Origin: an uncultured Spirochaetaceae bacterium
GTDB lineage: Bacteria; Spirochaetota; Spirochaetia; Treponematales; Treponemataceae
Reading direction: 5' to 3'
Length of the DNA stretch: 64,000 bases
NCBI GenBank assembly: GCA_902797305.1
Contig: CADBSK010000004.1
Span: 1-64,000, forward strand
Positions 17,150-26,199 of the stretch are shown here, piece after piece. Within the stretch, counting starts at the first letter, position 1; each line of letters starts with the position of its first letter. The position numbers and the translations under genes were made by a program. The notes beneath the pieces were generated by a model. The model worked only from the letters and a program-made list of their open reading frames with translations. It searched no databases and had not been told where the DNA came from.

Positions 17150-18982
17150 ATGAAAACTAAATTAAGTATTGTTTTATTTGCACTTTTGTTAACAACTTCT
17201 GTTTATTCTCAGATTACTGTTGATCCTTCTCATAACTTCTATTCTACAGTACAAGGCTGGTACAATCGTGGTATTGTAAATAAAATTCCTCCTGTACGCC
17301 CCTACCCAACTTTAGATATAAAAGAAATTTTGAATACCGTACTTGATTGTCAGGATTCAACTGAATTGGATATTGAACTTGCAAATTCATATTTACAGGA
17401 ACTTAACTCAAAACCCTGGAACCTTGATTTAAAAACTGAATATACTTACGACAATAAAAACTATACTTCTGATTACTTACTAAATATTATTCCTTCCGTT
17501 AACGGAAATCTAAATTTGTTTAATGACTGCATAAATATTGGTTATCAGGCAGGTTTTTCTATTCGTAATCAATATAATATTTCTGATTTTGTAGCAAATT
17601 ATCAAAACTTTAATTGTGATGCCCGATACGACCCTGCAACCGTTGGAAACTTTGGTATCTATCTTAATGTAAATGATGTTGTTTCCTTTTCTAAAAACGG
17701 CTTTATCATTCAGGCAGGTATAAGTCGCCAAGGCTATGGTGATTTTTTAGATGAGGGGCTTGCACTTAATGATCAGGCTTTCCATCGTCCGTATTTTTCT
17801 CTTTCATATTTAAATAACTTTCTTTCTTATACTCAGCAGTTAAGCATTTTAGGTGCTACTGTTAACAAAACCTCAACAAGTCCAAAAGATATAAAATATC
17901 TTGCCTTTCATGCTATCGAATTAAAACCATTAAAATGGCTTTCTGCTTCCTTTTACGAAACTTCTGTGTTTGGAAAACGCTTTGATTTTTCTTATTTGTT
18001 ACCTGTTCCATTTATGGTTGGTCAAAGTTTTAGCGGATATGCTGCAAGTTTAATGATGGGTGTGAGATTAAAACTAACTCCTGTTAAAAACTTTGCCCTT
18101 AAAACAGATATTTTTATTGATGATTTAGCCGTTAACGAACTTGTAAAATTAAACTGGAATTCAAAAAATCGAATCGCATGGAATACTGGTCTTGAATACA
18201 CTCCAGTTCCTAAATTTATTGAATCTCTCGGTATTAATTTTCTGATGATTACTCCTTATACTTATAGTCACTGGGATGTTGACGATGCTGTAACAGAAAC
18301 TATGAGTTCCAGCACTATTAATTATCAAAGTTACACAAACTGTGGATACACAATTGGTTCTACACTACCTCCTAACAGCGAACAGATTAAAATTAATCTG
18401 ACCCTTACTCCTTTACGAAACTTAAAAATCAAAATGTATGCTTCTTATATGGAACACGCAAACATAGTAGAAACTCTTACCGACCAGGAAAAAATGGTAT
18501 ATTTACTTGCTAACAGTGATGTTTATTCATCTGATGGTAGTATTAACACCCATCCATATATGTACGACCAGTCTAGCTACTGGGAATCTTTAGGTAATTC
18601 TACAAATCATACATATATTCCAAGCGCATGGGATTTTATGAATTTCTTAAATCAGGCACATAAATTAACAGATATTCAGGCTGGAATTACAGTAGATTAT
18701 CAGGTATTTAAGAAAAAATTTGGTTCTTTGAGCCTGAACATCGGATATACATTTGAATCAATACTTAATAAGGGTGTTGATTCTGATATATTCCCAGGAG
18801 GCTGTGTTACATTTGATTCTGAGAATAATGAATTTACATATCAAATGTTTGATACTGCAAAAACAAAAGTTCTTACCACAGATATTTCTGAAATATTAAA
18901 CTATTATACAAATTACTGGGTTAGCAATTTTACAAATCAATTTAATCACTTTGTCACAATCGGATTTGAATATAAATACTAA
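17150..18982 (+). CDS. Wzi-like outer-membrane beta-barrel protein, paralogue
   Basis: 610 aa. Signal peptide about residues 1-20 (VYSQ), then a short periplasmic lead-in (VQGWYNRGIVNKIPPVRPYPTLDIKEILNTVL) resembling the preceding protein and the barrel at 130. The remainder alternates aromatic and polar residues and ends in FEYKY, a barrel-type C-terminus with Tyr. AAGGAAG is 4 bases upstream of the ATG. Having two such barrels back to back suggests a hetero-oligomer or two glycan-handling steps. The family is assigned by layout and N-terminal resemblance, so it is less certain than for a full alignment. Confidence 0.65.
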   Translation: MKTKLSIVLFALLLTTSVYSQITVDPSHNFYSTVQGWYNRGIVNKIPPVRPYPTLDIKEILNTVLDCQDSTELDIELANSYLQELNSKPWNLDLKTEYTYDNKNYTSDYLLNIIPSVNGNLNLFNDCINIGYQAGFSIRNQYNISDFVANYQNFNCDARYDPATVGNFGIYLNVNDVVSFSKNGFIIQAGISRQGYGDFLDEGLALNDQAFHRPYFSLSYLNNFLSYTQQLSILGATVNKTSTSPKDIKYLAFHAIELKPLKWLSASFYETSVFGKRFDFSYLLPVPFMVGQSFSGYAASLMMGVRLKLTPVKNFALKTDIFIDDLAVNELVKLNWNSKNRIAWNTGLEYTPVPKFIESLGINFLMITPYTYSHWDVDDAVTETMSSSTINYQSYTNCGYTIGSTLPPNSEQIKINLTLTPLRNLKIKMYASYMEHANIVETLTDQEKMVYLLANSDVYSSDGSINTHPYMYDQSSYWESLGNSTNHTYIPSAWDFMNFLNQAHKLTDIQAGITVDYQVFKKKFGSLSLNIGYTFESILNKGVDSDIFPGGCVTFDSENNEFTYQMFDTAKTKVLTTDISEILNYYTNYWVSNFTNQFNHFVTIGFEYKY

Positions 18983-18992
18983 GAGGTTTTAA

Positions 18993-20231
18993 ATGAATAT
19001 AGCTTTATTTACAGACAGCTATCTTCCTACCAAAAGCGGAGTTGTAACTGTCGTTGATCAGATTTATCAAAACTTAAAAAAACAGGGACATCATGTTGTA
19101 ATCGTTACTGTTTCTAATCCCCTTGCCGATGATACTGACATTAAAGACGACATTTTCCGTGTTCCAAGTACAAAAATCGGTCTTGGCATGAAAGACCAGT
19201 ATTTTGGATATCCTTTCTTAAAAAAGGTTAGTAAATTCCTAAAGAAAAATAAAATTGAACTTATTCACTGCCATACTGAGTTTACGATTGGACTAAATGC
19301 AATCCACGAAGCTAAAAAACTTAATATTCCCCTAATCTGTACTACCCATACCATGTGGGAAGATTACTACAAATACTATCTTCCAGGTGGAGAGCATATT
19401 TCTCCTGATATTATACGTTGGCTTGTAAGAAAATTTTACAATAAAATGTATGCTCTTATCAATGTTTCAGAAAAAGCTCATGCATACTTTAAGCAGGATT
19501 TTATTTGTCCTAATATTCCTTCCTGCATAATTCCTAACTCGATTAACGCACAGCATTATTGCACTGTTCCTTCTACAGAACAGGAAATAAAAGACCTTCG
19601 CTCTTCACTGGGTATCAAAGACGATGAAACAATGGTTTTGTATGTTGGTCGTGTTGTAGAAGAAAAGCGCGTGCTTGAACTTGTAGATATCCTGGACACT
19701 GCATTATCAGAAGGCAAAAAGATAAAGGCTGTTATAGTCGGTGACGGAGCTGCCCTTAAGCATGTAAAAAAACTTACAGGTATTGCAAAGAATTCTGATA
19801 GATTTATATTTACAGGGTTTATCGACTGGCACCTGATTCATAAGTATTACGAGGCAGCAGATTTGTTCGTAACGGCTTCTCTTTCAGAAATGCATTCTAT
19901 GACAATTCTTGAAGCAATTACTTCTGGTCTCCCTGTTGTTGTACGAAAGGATTCCAGCTACAATGATACAGTAATTCAGGATGTAAATGGCTATCAGTCA
20001 GAAACCGATGAACAGATGTCAAAAGATATCGTTAAACTCTGCAACAATAAAGAATTACTTGCTGAATTTAGCAAAAATAGTAAGAAAATTTCTCACAACT
20101 TCTTACCACAAACTTTTATCGATCGTCACATTCAAATCTATCAGACTGTAATTAATGCATGGAAAACAAAACAAAAGCTTACAGACGAAATTCTTAATGC
20201 AGCACTAGATAAAGTATCCATAAAAGATTAA
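18993..20231 (+). CDS. family 4 glycosyltransferase (diacylglycerol glucosyltransferase-like)
   Basis: 412 aa. MNIALFTDSYLPTKSGVVTVVDQI with IELIHCHTEFTIGLNAIHEAKKLNIPLICTTHTMWEDYYKYYLPGG resembles GT4 enzymes that glucosylate diacylglycerol. The second half has VLYVGRVVEEKRVLELVDIL, DLFVTASLSEMHSMTILEAITSGLPVVVR (EX7E). It could make a glycolipid acceptor or a repeat-unit linkage. AAGAGG lies 6 bases upstream. Its position inside an operon of outer-membrane barrels and a WbaP homologue favours a surface-glycan role, but a membrane glycolipid enzyme is a real alternative. Confidence 0.78.
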   Translation: MNIALFTDSYLPTKSGVVTVVDQIYQNLKKQGHHVVIVTVSNPLADDTDIKDDIFRVPSTKIGLGMKDQYFGYPFLKKVSKFLKKNKIELIHCHTEFTIGLNAIHEAKKLNIPLICTTHTMWEDYYKYYLPGGEHISPDIIRWLVRKFYNKMYALINVSEKAHAYFKQDFICPNIPSCIIPNSINAQHYCTVPSTEQEIKDLRSSLGIKDDETMVLYVGRVVEEKRVLELVDILDTALSEGKKIKAVIVGDGAALKHVKKLTGIAKNSDRFIFTGFIDWHLIHKYYEAADLFVTASLSEMHSMTILEAITSGLPVVVRKDSSYNDTVIQDVNGYQSETDEQMSKDIVKLCNNKELLAEFSKNSKKISHNFLPQTFIDRHIQIYQTVINAWKTKQKLTDEILNAALDKVSIKD

Positions 20232-20243
20232 AATAAGTAAAAA

Positions 20244-21719
20244 ATGAATACATCGGATTTTAACAGCTATTTTAAAAAAACATACCGTTCTCACACTAGT
20301 TCCTTTTTATCAGGAACCATGTTGATGTTTGTAGATACTTTTGCATTGTTTATAACTTTAGGACTTTCTTTTTTACTGGTCAATTTTTTTATTCCGACAC
20401 TGATTAATTTTAAGTCTTTTATTTATTACAGTGCCTACACTCCTTTAATTCTTTTTGTTTATTACGCTGCCGGCCTATATCCTGGCATTATGATTAGTCC
20501 TTCTGACGAAGTAAGAAAACTCTCGGTTACCACATTCTTTTGTTTTATGGGTATTGGTCTTAGTATTCTTTTTCAGGAACCTTCAACAGAAAGCACCATA
20601 AGTAAATTTACATATAGCATTGTAAAAGACAGCCGTAGCTGGGCAGTAATTATTGCTCTTCTTGTTGCAACCCCTTTTTCTGCAATAATTCTACCTGCCT
20701 CTAGAGAGATCGGCCGTCACATTTTTGGCCACCTTTCTTTCTGGGGAGTTCCTGCTGTAATTTATGTTACCGGTGATAGCGGAAACGAAGTAATAAAGAG
20801 ACTTGTTAAACGTAAAGATTTAGGTTATAAACCTGCAATCATCATCGATAGTCTTGCAACTGACTGTTCTATGTTTATGGGGATTCCTGTTTTTCCTGAA
20901 AGCCAGGAAATCTTAGATACTATTAAAAAATTAAAGTTTAAAGTTGCAATTATGTGCCACTATAAGGGCAATCGAAAGATTGTATTTACCTCTTATCGCT
21001 ATACCATTACTACTTCTAAAAATCAGGACGCTTTTACAAGTACAATGAATATCCGCGATATAGGTGGTATTATCGGTTTTAGTGCAACCCACAATTTAAC
21101 TCGCAAAGGATATCTTTTCTTTAAGAAACTCCTTGATTTATTGATTATACTAATATTTTTACCGATTCTCCTGCCTGTAATGTTGATTCTTGCAATTTTA
21201 GTAAAACTTACTTCAAGAGGTCCTATATTCTACGGTCACAAGCGAGTTGGAAAGAACGGCAAAATCATTAAATGCTGGAAATTCCGTTCAATGGTTACCA
21301 ACAGCCAGGAAATGCTTGAACACATACTTGCAACAGATCCTGTACGCGCAGCAGAATGGGAAAAAGACCGTAAGTTTGTTGATGATCCTCGCGTTACAAA
21401 ATTTGGAAAATTCCTTCGCAAAACAAGTCTGGATGAATTACCACAATTGTTTAATATTATTGCAGGCCAGATGAGTTTTGTAGGTCCTCGCCCTGTTACA
21501 GAGAGCGAACTTGAAAAATACGGTGATAGTGCAGATTATGTTTTATCTGTTACTCCAGGATTAAGTGGTATGTGGCAGATTTCAGGTCGCTCTGATACAG
21601 GTTACGAAGAGCGCATTATGTTTGACACTTATTACATTCAAAACTGGTCAATCTGGCTGGATATCTGGATTTTAATTAAAACTGTATGGGTTGTTGTAAA
21701 AGGTAAAGGAGCATACTAA
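20244..21719 (+). CDS. wbaP: undecaprenyl-phosphate sugar-1-phosphate transferase (WbaP-type polyprenyl phosphoglycosyltransferase)
   Basis: 491 aa. The N-terminal third has about four or five hydrophobic helices, then a soluble Rossmann-like part (VPAVIYVTGDSGNEVIKRLV), then the bacterial sugar-transferase domain: KLLDLLIILIFLPILLPVML re-entrant helix, FYGHKRVGKNGKIIKCWKFRSM, DELPQLFNIIAGQMSFVGPRPV, PGLSGMWQISGRSD, and FDTYYIQNWSIWLDIWIL. It attaches the first sugar phosphate (Gal or Glc in known WbaP) to undecaprenyl phosphate, starting repeat-unit synthesis at the inner membrane. It is the only initiating transferase in the window, so it probably serves the gene cluster at 1945-15229 too. 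Confidence 0.88.
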   Translation: MNTSDFNSYFKKTYRSHTSSFLSGTMLMFVDTFALFITLGLSFLLVNFFIPTLINFKSFIYYSAYTPLILFVYYAAGLYPGIMISPSDEVRKLSVTTFFCFMGIGLSILFQEPSTESTISKFTYSIVKDSRSWAVIIALLVATPFSAIILPASREIGRHIFGHLSFWGVPAVIYVTGDSGNEVIKRLVKRKDLGYKPAIIIDSLATDCSMFMGIPVFPESQEILDTIKKLKFKVAIMCHYKGNRKIVFTSYRYTITTSKNQDAFTSTMNIRDIGGIIGFSATHNLTRKGYLFFKKLLDLLIILIFLPILLPVMLILAILVKLTSRGPIFYGHKRVGKNGKIIKCWKFRSMVTNSQEMLEHILATDPVRAAEWEKDRKFVDDPRVTKFGKFLRKTSLDELPQLFNIIAGQMSFVGPRPVTESELEKYGDSADYVLSVTPGLSGMWQISGRSDTGYEERIMFDTYYIQNWSIWLDIWILIKTVWVVVKGKGAY

Positions 21720-23296
21720 TGAAAAAAAAGCTCATCTTTCTGCTGGGTTTGTTTTTAGCTTTTAATTCATTTGCAGATTCTTATCAAATTGTAGATGTAG
21801 ATTTTAATGTAACAGGTATAACTCGCCCTTCGGTTTTAAAAACAGCAGTTCCATTAAATTATTCTCGTATTTTTGAATCAGAAGAAGAATTTGCAAAATA
21901 CATCGAAGATTATAAACAAAGGTTGGACAACACCCGCTGTTTTGAAGAATACAATGTAGATTATACAATTAGTATTCCAGATGAAAACGGCCTAAGTTAT
22001 GTTACTTTACTCGTCACAACAAAGGATGCCAAACACTTTTTAGGACTTCCCTATCCAAAATTTTCTCCTAGTGGTGATAACGGATATCTTTTTAATGTAA
22101 AACTTAAACTTAAAGATTCTAACTTCTTAGGTTCTCTAAAAGAAATGGGCACTGATATTAATCTTGAAATGGATACAAATGATGATCCAGTTTCTTTTAA
22201 GCTTGGAACAACAGTTTATTTTGACACGCCCTTTAATATTGGTAATGTAAAATGCAACTGGACAAATAATCACACCGTTTCCTATACCTTTGGTAAAGAT
22301 ACTCCGGAATGGAACCTTAAAACCGGTTTAGAATTTGAATATCCTTTTGAACTTTTTGGTATAAATCTTTCGTTTTATCAGTCATTTGTCAGAGATCTTG
22401 ATTACCGCAGCAAAACAATTGAAGGTCATACATTTACAAATGATGATACTTATTTTATAGAAGATGTTAATCTTTCTACTCCAATTGTAATTCAGGATAT
22501 TATTGGATGGGGAAAGATTTATTATACCCCTTACTTAAACTTTGTTTACAACTGGGATTTTGACGGAATTTCAATTTATAATACAGATTTAATTGGTCCT
22601 GCAGTGACTGTCGGTCAAAAAGTTTCAACCAGCCGTATCAACTGGTACAACAATTTTAGAAATGGTTTTGACCTTAGCATGACACAGTCCTTTAAGTACA
22701 ATTTTGGACAGGATAATATTGTTCCAGGTATCAATATTTCATTTATTGCTCACAAAGCATTTAAATACGTTGGATTTAGTACAAATATCAATGCCTTTGC
22801 CTATCTTAACGGAAACTCTAAATTTGGAGATAAGCTCCGGGGTGTTCGAGATGAACAGTACTTTTCTTCTGACCTCACAAAAGGCGGAAAGGATTGGGCA
22901 ACCACTTATGCCTGTGAATCCCCTGGTGGTATTGTTTTTAATTTTGACTTACCTATTCATATTGTATCAATTTACTGGGATCAGTTGCCAGGCTTTAAGA
23001 AAATACCTCATATTGGTATTTTTAACCTTGAATTACAACTATCACCATTTATAGATATTGGCCTTTATCACAACAACTATACAGAAAGAACCCTAAGCCT
23101 AAAAGACGGTTTTTACTGCGGCGGTTTAGAAGTTCTTGTATTTCCGCTCAAATGGAAAGGTTTTGTTGTTAGAGCAAGTCTGGGTATTGATTTAAGCAAA
23201 AAGATGCCTGTTCTTAAAGACAAAGTTGACCAGGAATGGAGAAGTAAAACTGTTAGTTCAACTGAGATTAGTATTGGTTTAGGATATCAATACTAA
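21719..23296 (+). CDS. outer-membrane barrel protein with a POTRA-like N-terminal domain
   Basis: 525 aa. Signal peptide about residues 1-19 (FADS). Residues 20-110 (YQIVDVDFNVTGITRPSVLKTAVPLN..., EEFAKYIEDYKQRLDNTRCFEEYNVDYTISIP, VTLLVTTKD) match the strand-helix-helix-strand pattern of a single POTRA domain. A long barrel of alternating strands follows, ending in LGYQY. This looks like a shortened BamA/TamA/Omp85-type protein. The ATG overlaps the wbaP stop (TAATG) and has AAAGGAG 8 bases upstream, so it is translated together with wbaP. Its presence in the operon suggests assembly of the Wzi-like barrels or passage of glycan. That is inference. Confidence 0.55.
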   Translation: MKKKLIFLLGLFLAFNSFADSYQIVDVDFNVTGITRPSVLKTAVPLNYSRIFESEEEFAKYIEDYKQRLDNTRCFEEYNVDYTISIPDENGLSYVTLLVTTKDAKHFLGLPYPKFSPSGDNGYLFNVKLKLKDSNFLGSLKEMGTDINLEMDTNDDPVSFKLGTTVYFDTPFNIGNVKCNWTNNHTVSYTFGKDTPEWNLKTGLEFEYPFELFGINLSFYQSFVRDLDYRSKTIEGHTFTNDDTYFIEDVNLSTPIVIQDIIGWGKIYYTPYLNFVYNWDFDGISIYNTDLIGPAVTVGQKVSTSRINWYNNFRNGFDLSMTQSFKYNFGQDNIVPGINISFIAHKAFKYVGFSTNINAFAYLNGNSKFGDKLRGVRDEQYFSSDLTKGGKDWATTYACESPGGIVFNFDLPIHIVSIYWDQLPGFKKIPHIGIFNLELQLSPFIDIGLYHNNYTERTLSLKDGFYCGGLEVLVFPLKWKGFVVRASLGIDLSKKMPVLKDKVDQEWRSKTVSSTEISIGLGYQY

Positions 23297-23300
23297 TAAT

Positions 23301-24410
23301 TCATCGTGTAAGAGTTATTTCTTTTAATCGTAACTCTGCACGATTGCGCCAGTATTCTTCTGGTGAACAATTTGCAAGAACAGTAAACAACTGTACGGCA
23401 AAAATTGGATTGGTTGTTTTGTAGGCATTTTCTGCAAAGACATGAAAGCCTTTCCAAACATTGTTATTAATTCCCCAATTGACTATATCTTCATAACAAG
23501 AAGCTTCCTGTAACAAAGAATATAGGCCGTCATACTCAAAATTAGGATTACGCTTAGAAACAACATCAAAAATCTTTGTAAAACCGGTTAAGGCACACAA
23601 TGAACTGCAAATCAAGGCTTTATCCATCTTATTTTTTGTTTCGTAAAATTGACTTAAATTTGCGTATGCAGTTAATACTCTGTAATTATTTGATCTATAT
23701 AATTTAAAAAACTTTTCAACGCAATCAGGTTTAACGCTTGCGATAGTACTTTTCATTGCTTTTATAAGGCTTTCGTCTTTGAATGAATCATCCTGTGCAA
23801 CAATTAAAAGCAATTCTTTTTCATAATCATCTTCATTATTAAGCGTATAGCTTATATCGGCCAGTTCATATAAAATATCAAACTTTTCGTCAGGAACATC
23901 TAAAATTTGTGCATTTTTTAATGCTTCTGTATAATACTTGTTTGCAAGTTCGTACTCACCTGCGATTTTATAAATATCTCCGGCAAGCTTATCTGCCTCA
24001 GGATAGTGTCTGTTCTTTTTAATGTATGCTAAAAGATTCTTTTTTGAACCAGCAATTTCATCTGCTCCGCGACTTACAGAATATTTTTTAATTAATTCAA
24101 TAGCTTCATAATCTTGTCTTTCTAATAAAACAGCTGTAATATCGTTAAGGTTATCTCCTGCTTTTTTTACATCAAATGATTTAAATGAATTTTGTAGGGT
24201 TGTATATTCCCAATCGGATTGCTGTCTACGTTGTTCCTTTGCTTCTTCTACAAGTTTTAGGCTTGTTCCAAAATTATTACTTTCATATTCTGTTAATGCT
24301 TCTAATAAAATTCGTTTATCATTACGAATATAATCTGGTTTTTGAATAATTTGAGAATAAGAACAAAAAGAAACAAAACAGAATAAAATAAAAGATAAAC
24401 AACGCTTCAT
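23301..24410 (-). CDS. secreted helical-repeat (TPR-like) protein
   Basis: 369 aa. N-terminal signal peptide (MKRCLSFILFCFVSFCSYSQ). The mature part is nearly all helical, with TPR-like stretches such as ADKLAGDIYKIAGEYELANKYYTEALKNA and FDILYELADISYTLNNEDDYEKELLLI. It is probably periplasmic, or lipid-anchored if a Cys in the signal is used; no textbook lipobox is seen. It follows ispG by 9 bases, and its AAGGA lies just after the ispG stop, so the two are cotranscribed. It converges with the barrel gene at 21719, leaving 4 bases. Function unknown. Confidence 0.6.
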   Translation of the reverse strand: MKRCLSFILFCFVSFCSYSQIIQKPDYIRNDKRILLEALTEYESNNFGTSLKLVEEAKEQRRQQSDWEYTTLQNSFKSFDVKKAGDNLNDITAVLLERQDYEAIELIKKYSVSRGADEIAGSKKNLLAYIKKNRHYPEADKLAGDIYKIAGEYELANKYYTEALKNAQILDVPDEKFDILYELADISYTLNNEDDYEKELLLIVAQDDSFKDESLIKAMKSTIASVKPDCVEKFFKLYRSNNYRVLTAYANLSQFYETKNKMDKALICSSLCALTGFTKIFDVVSKRNPNFEYDGLYSLLQEASCYEDIVNWGINNNVWKGFHVFAENAYKTTNPIFAVQLFTVLANCSPEEYWRNRAELRLKEITLTR

Positions 24411-24419
24411 ATAAAATCC

Positions 24420-25526
24420 TTATAAAGAATTAATTTCCTGCTCAAAGATATTATCGGCATCTTTTGCATCAATTGTTCTAATTATTTGACCTTTCTTAAA
24501 GATAATTGCCTTATCTCCAGCCCCTGCAATGCCAATATCAGCATGTTTACCTTCGCCAGGACCATTTACAATACAGCCCATTACAGCCACTGTTATATCT
24601 TTATCCATAGAAAGTAGTTTATTTTGCCATCTGTCAACAAAGGAATGTACATCAAAACCTTCGCGACCACATCTTGGACATGAAATAAGAGTGACACCTC
24701 CCTTTCGTAATCCACATTCATGTAATATTTCACGGCCTGTAATTACTTCATTACTTGGCGAACTTGATAAACTTACACGAATGGTTGAACCAATACCTTC
24801 TTTTAATAAATGTGTAAAAGCCATGGTAGATTTTACAACACCAGTAATCAAAGGTCCTGCTTCTGTAACACCAATATGCAAAGGTGCATTATATTTTTTT
24901 GCAAAAGCTTCATTTGAATCAATAGTTTCCTGTACGCTAGAAGCCTTCATGCTAACAACGTACTGATCAAATTTAAGTTCTTCAAATACAAGAGCTTCTC
25001 GTGCAGCTGTTTCTGCTAAGGCTTCTGCTCTCGAAATTTGCTTGTCTTCTACTTTTTGAGACAAATCTTTTGGAAGACTTCCTGTATTAACTCCGATTCT
25101 TATGGCAGAACCTTTTTCCCGGCATGCTTGAACAACTTTTTCAACTCTATCTCTGCTTCCTATATTACCAGGATTAATTCTTACTGCTGCAATGTTTCCT
25201 TTTAAGCATTCCAACGCAAGTCTATAATCAAAATGAATATCAGCAACAAGCGGCATATCTGTATTTGCCTGAATTTTTACCAGACTTTTAGCACTTTCTG
25301 TATCAGGAACCGCAAATCTAAGAATATCGCACCCGAGAGATTTTAATTCATTTATATCTTTTAATAATTCATGAAGTGCCTTATCATCGTTATATATACT
25401 TTTAATTTCTTTTTTCCACATTGTTTGAATTGAAACCGGTTCATCTCCTCCAATTCCAATTCTTTTAATATTGGCATTACCACCTAAAAATACTGCTCGT
25501 GGTTTAACAAAATTGTTCTGACTCAT
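24420..25526 (-). CDS. ispG: 4-hydroxy-3-methylbut-2-enyl diphosphate synthase (flavodoxin/ferredoxin dependent)
   Basis: 368 aa from the ATG at 25526; a GTG five codons upstream lies inside the likely -10 and is less likely. IspG converts methylerythritol cyclodiphosphate to HMBPP in the MEP isoprenoid pathway. Visible marks: GGDEPVSIQTMWKKEI, PLVADIHFDYRLAL, RINPGNIGSRDRV, IRIGVNTGSLPKDL, and the [4Fe-4S] ligands in SCPRCGREGFD and MGCIVNGPGE near the end. This is the short bacterial form, without the plastid-type insert. Isoprenoids supply the undecaprenyl carrier used by the glycan genes nearby. Confidence 0.93.
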   Translation of the reverse strand: MSQNNFVKPRAVFLGGNANIKRIGIGGDEPVSIQTMWKKEIKSIYNDDKALHELLKDINELKSLGCDILRFAVPDTESAKSLVKIQANTDMPLVADIHFDYRLALECLKGNIAAVRINPGNIGSRDRVEKVVQACREKGSAIRIGVNTGSLPKDLSQKVEDKQISRAEALAETAAREALVFEELKFDQYVVSMKASSVQETIDSNEAFAKKYNAPLHIGVTEAGPLITGVVKSTMAFTHLLKEGIGSTIRVSLSSSPSNEVITGREILHECGLRKGGVTLISCPRCGREGFDVHSFVDRWQNKLLSMDKDITVAVMGCIVNGPGEGKHADIGIAGAGDKAIIFKKGQIIRTIDAKDADNIFEQEINSL

Positions 25527-25532
25527 AATATT

Positions 25533-25538
25533 ATTATA
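25533..25538 (-). promoter_or_regulatory. -10 element of ispG, 6 bases before its ATG
   Basis: A perfect TATAAT (25538-25533, minus strand), preceded by GTG, is followed by AATATT and the ATG at 25526. No Shine-Dalgarno is present in between. The -35 position falls in the T-tract of the upstream terminator, so the promoter would depend on its extended -10. A leaderless ispG message is suggested. Confidence 0.4.
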
Positions 25539-25552
25539 CACTGTTCATTAAT

Positions 25553-25598
25553 AAAAAAAAAGGACTGACTCACTTTCAATTAAGGAATCAGTCCTTTT
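25553..25598 (-). terminator. intrinsic terminator after the DUF2147 gene
   Basis: Read on the minus strand, an 11-bp perfect stem (AAAAGGACTGA with TCAGTCCTTTT) encloses a 19-base loop and is followed by a run of T. It lies 31 bases after the stop of the DUF2147 gene and 26 bases before ispG, separating the V-ATPase/DUF2147 transcript from ispG. Confidence 0.85.
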
Positions 25599-25629
25599 AA
25601 TAATATTAGTTGAAATTAAAAACTACAGC

Positions 25630-26160
25630 TTATTTAGAAGCAGGAAATTCTTCCTGTACTTTTTTAATGTCTTCTTCTGTAGCTTTAACCCAATACTGGA
25701 AAACCTGGATTGGTCCAACAGTTCCTGCCATTGCCAGTGTAGGCACTTTAGCAGTAAAACTCTTATTTTTCTGACCAACATTCAAATACTTGATTACGCA
25801 ACCATAGCATTTTCCGTTACTTGGATCTACGATGTTTCCACCTTTCCAGTTTCCTTCGGATTCTTTAACCATGTTATAAATCCAAGGAGTTCCAACTGTA
25901 GTCATTTTATTTACAGGACCTGCTTTTGGGAAATTCTTATATGATTCCTTACAAGCGTCAGCTATTACATCCTGTGGATTATCTACAACCGCAGCAATCG
26001 TTCCAAAAAGCATTCCACGTTCTTCGTAAATTTTCCAGATGGCAGTTACCTTACCTGTTTTGTCATCGATACTTTTCCAGATTCCACAAGCTGGATCTGC
26101 AGCAAAAACACCTGTAGCAAATACAAAAAGGCTTAAAAAAGCAATAGCAAATTTTTTCAT
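25630..26160 (-). CDS. DUF2147 family secreted protein
   Basis: 176 aa. Signal peptide residues 1-20 (TGVFAADP). The mature part begins CGIWKSIDDKTGKVTAIWKIYEERGMLFGTIAAVV, the DUF2147 signature: a small lipocalin-like beta domain in which the WK...G.V.. motif is conserved. YNMVKESEGNWKGGNIVDPSNGKCYGCVIKYL follows, also typical. It is probably periplasmic; its role is unknown, although homologues appear in many Gram-negative bacteria. AGGAG lies 7 bases upstream. It follows the V-ATPase K gene by 39 bases, and a terminator comes right after it, so it may be the last gene of that transcript. Confidence 0.82.
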   Translation of the reverse strand: MKKFAIAFLSLFVFATGVFAADPACGIWKSIDDKTGKVTAIWKIYEERGMLFGTIAAVVDNPQDVIADACKESYKNFPKAGPVNKMTTVGTPWIYNMVKESEGNWKGGNIVDPSNGKCYGCVIKYLNVGQKNKSFTAKVPTLAMAGTVGPIQVFQYWVKATEEDIKKVQEEFPASK

Positions 26161-26199
26161 AAATATCTCCTGTAATTAAAGATTTTAATGTTTGTTTAA

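Noticed and set aside
24529-24966. 145-codon open frame opposite ispG
   Set aside because: Fully antisense to ispG, whose motifs are intact; no independent signal of translation.
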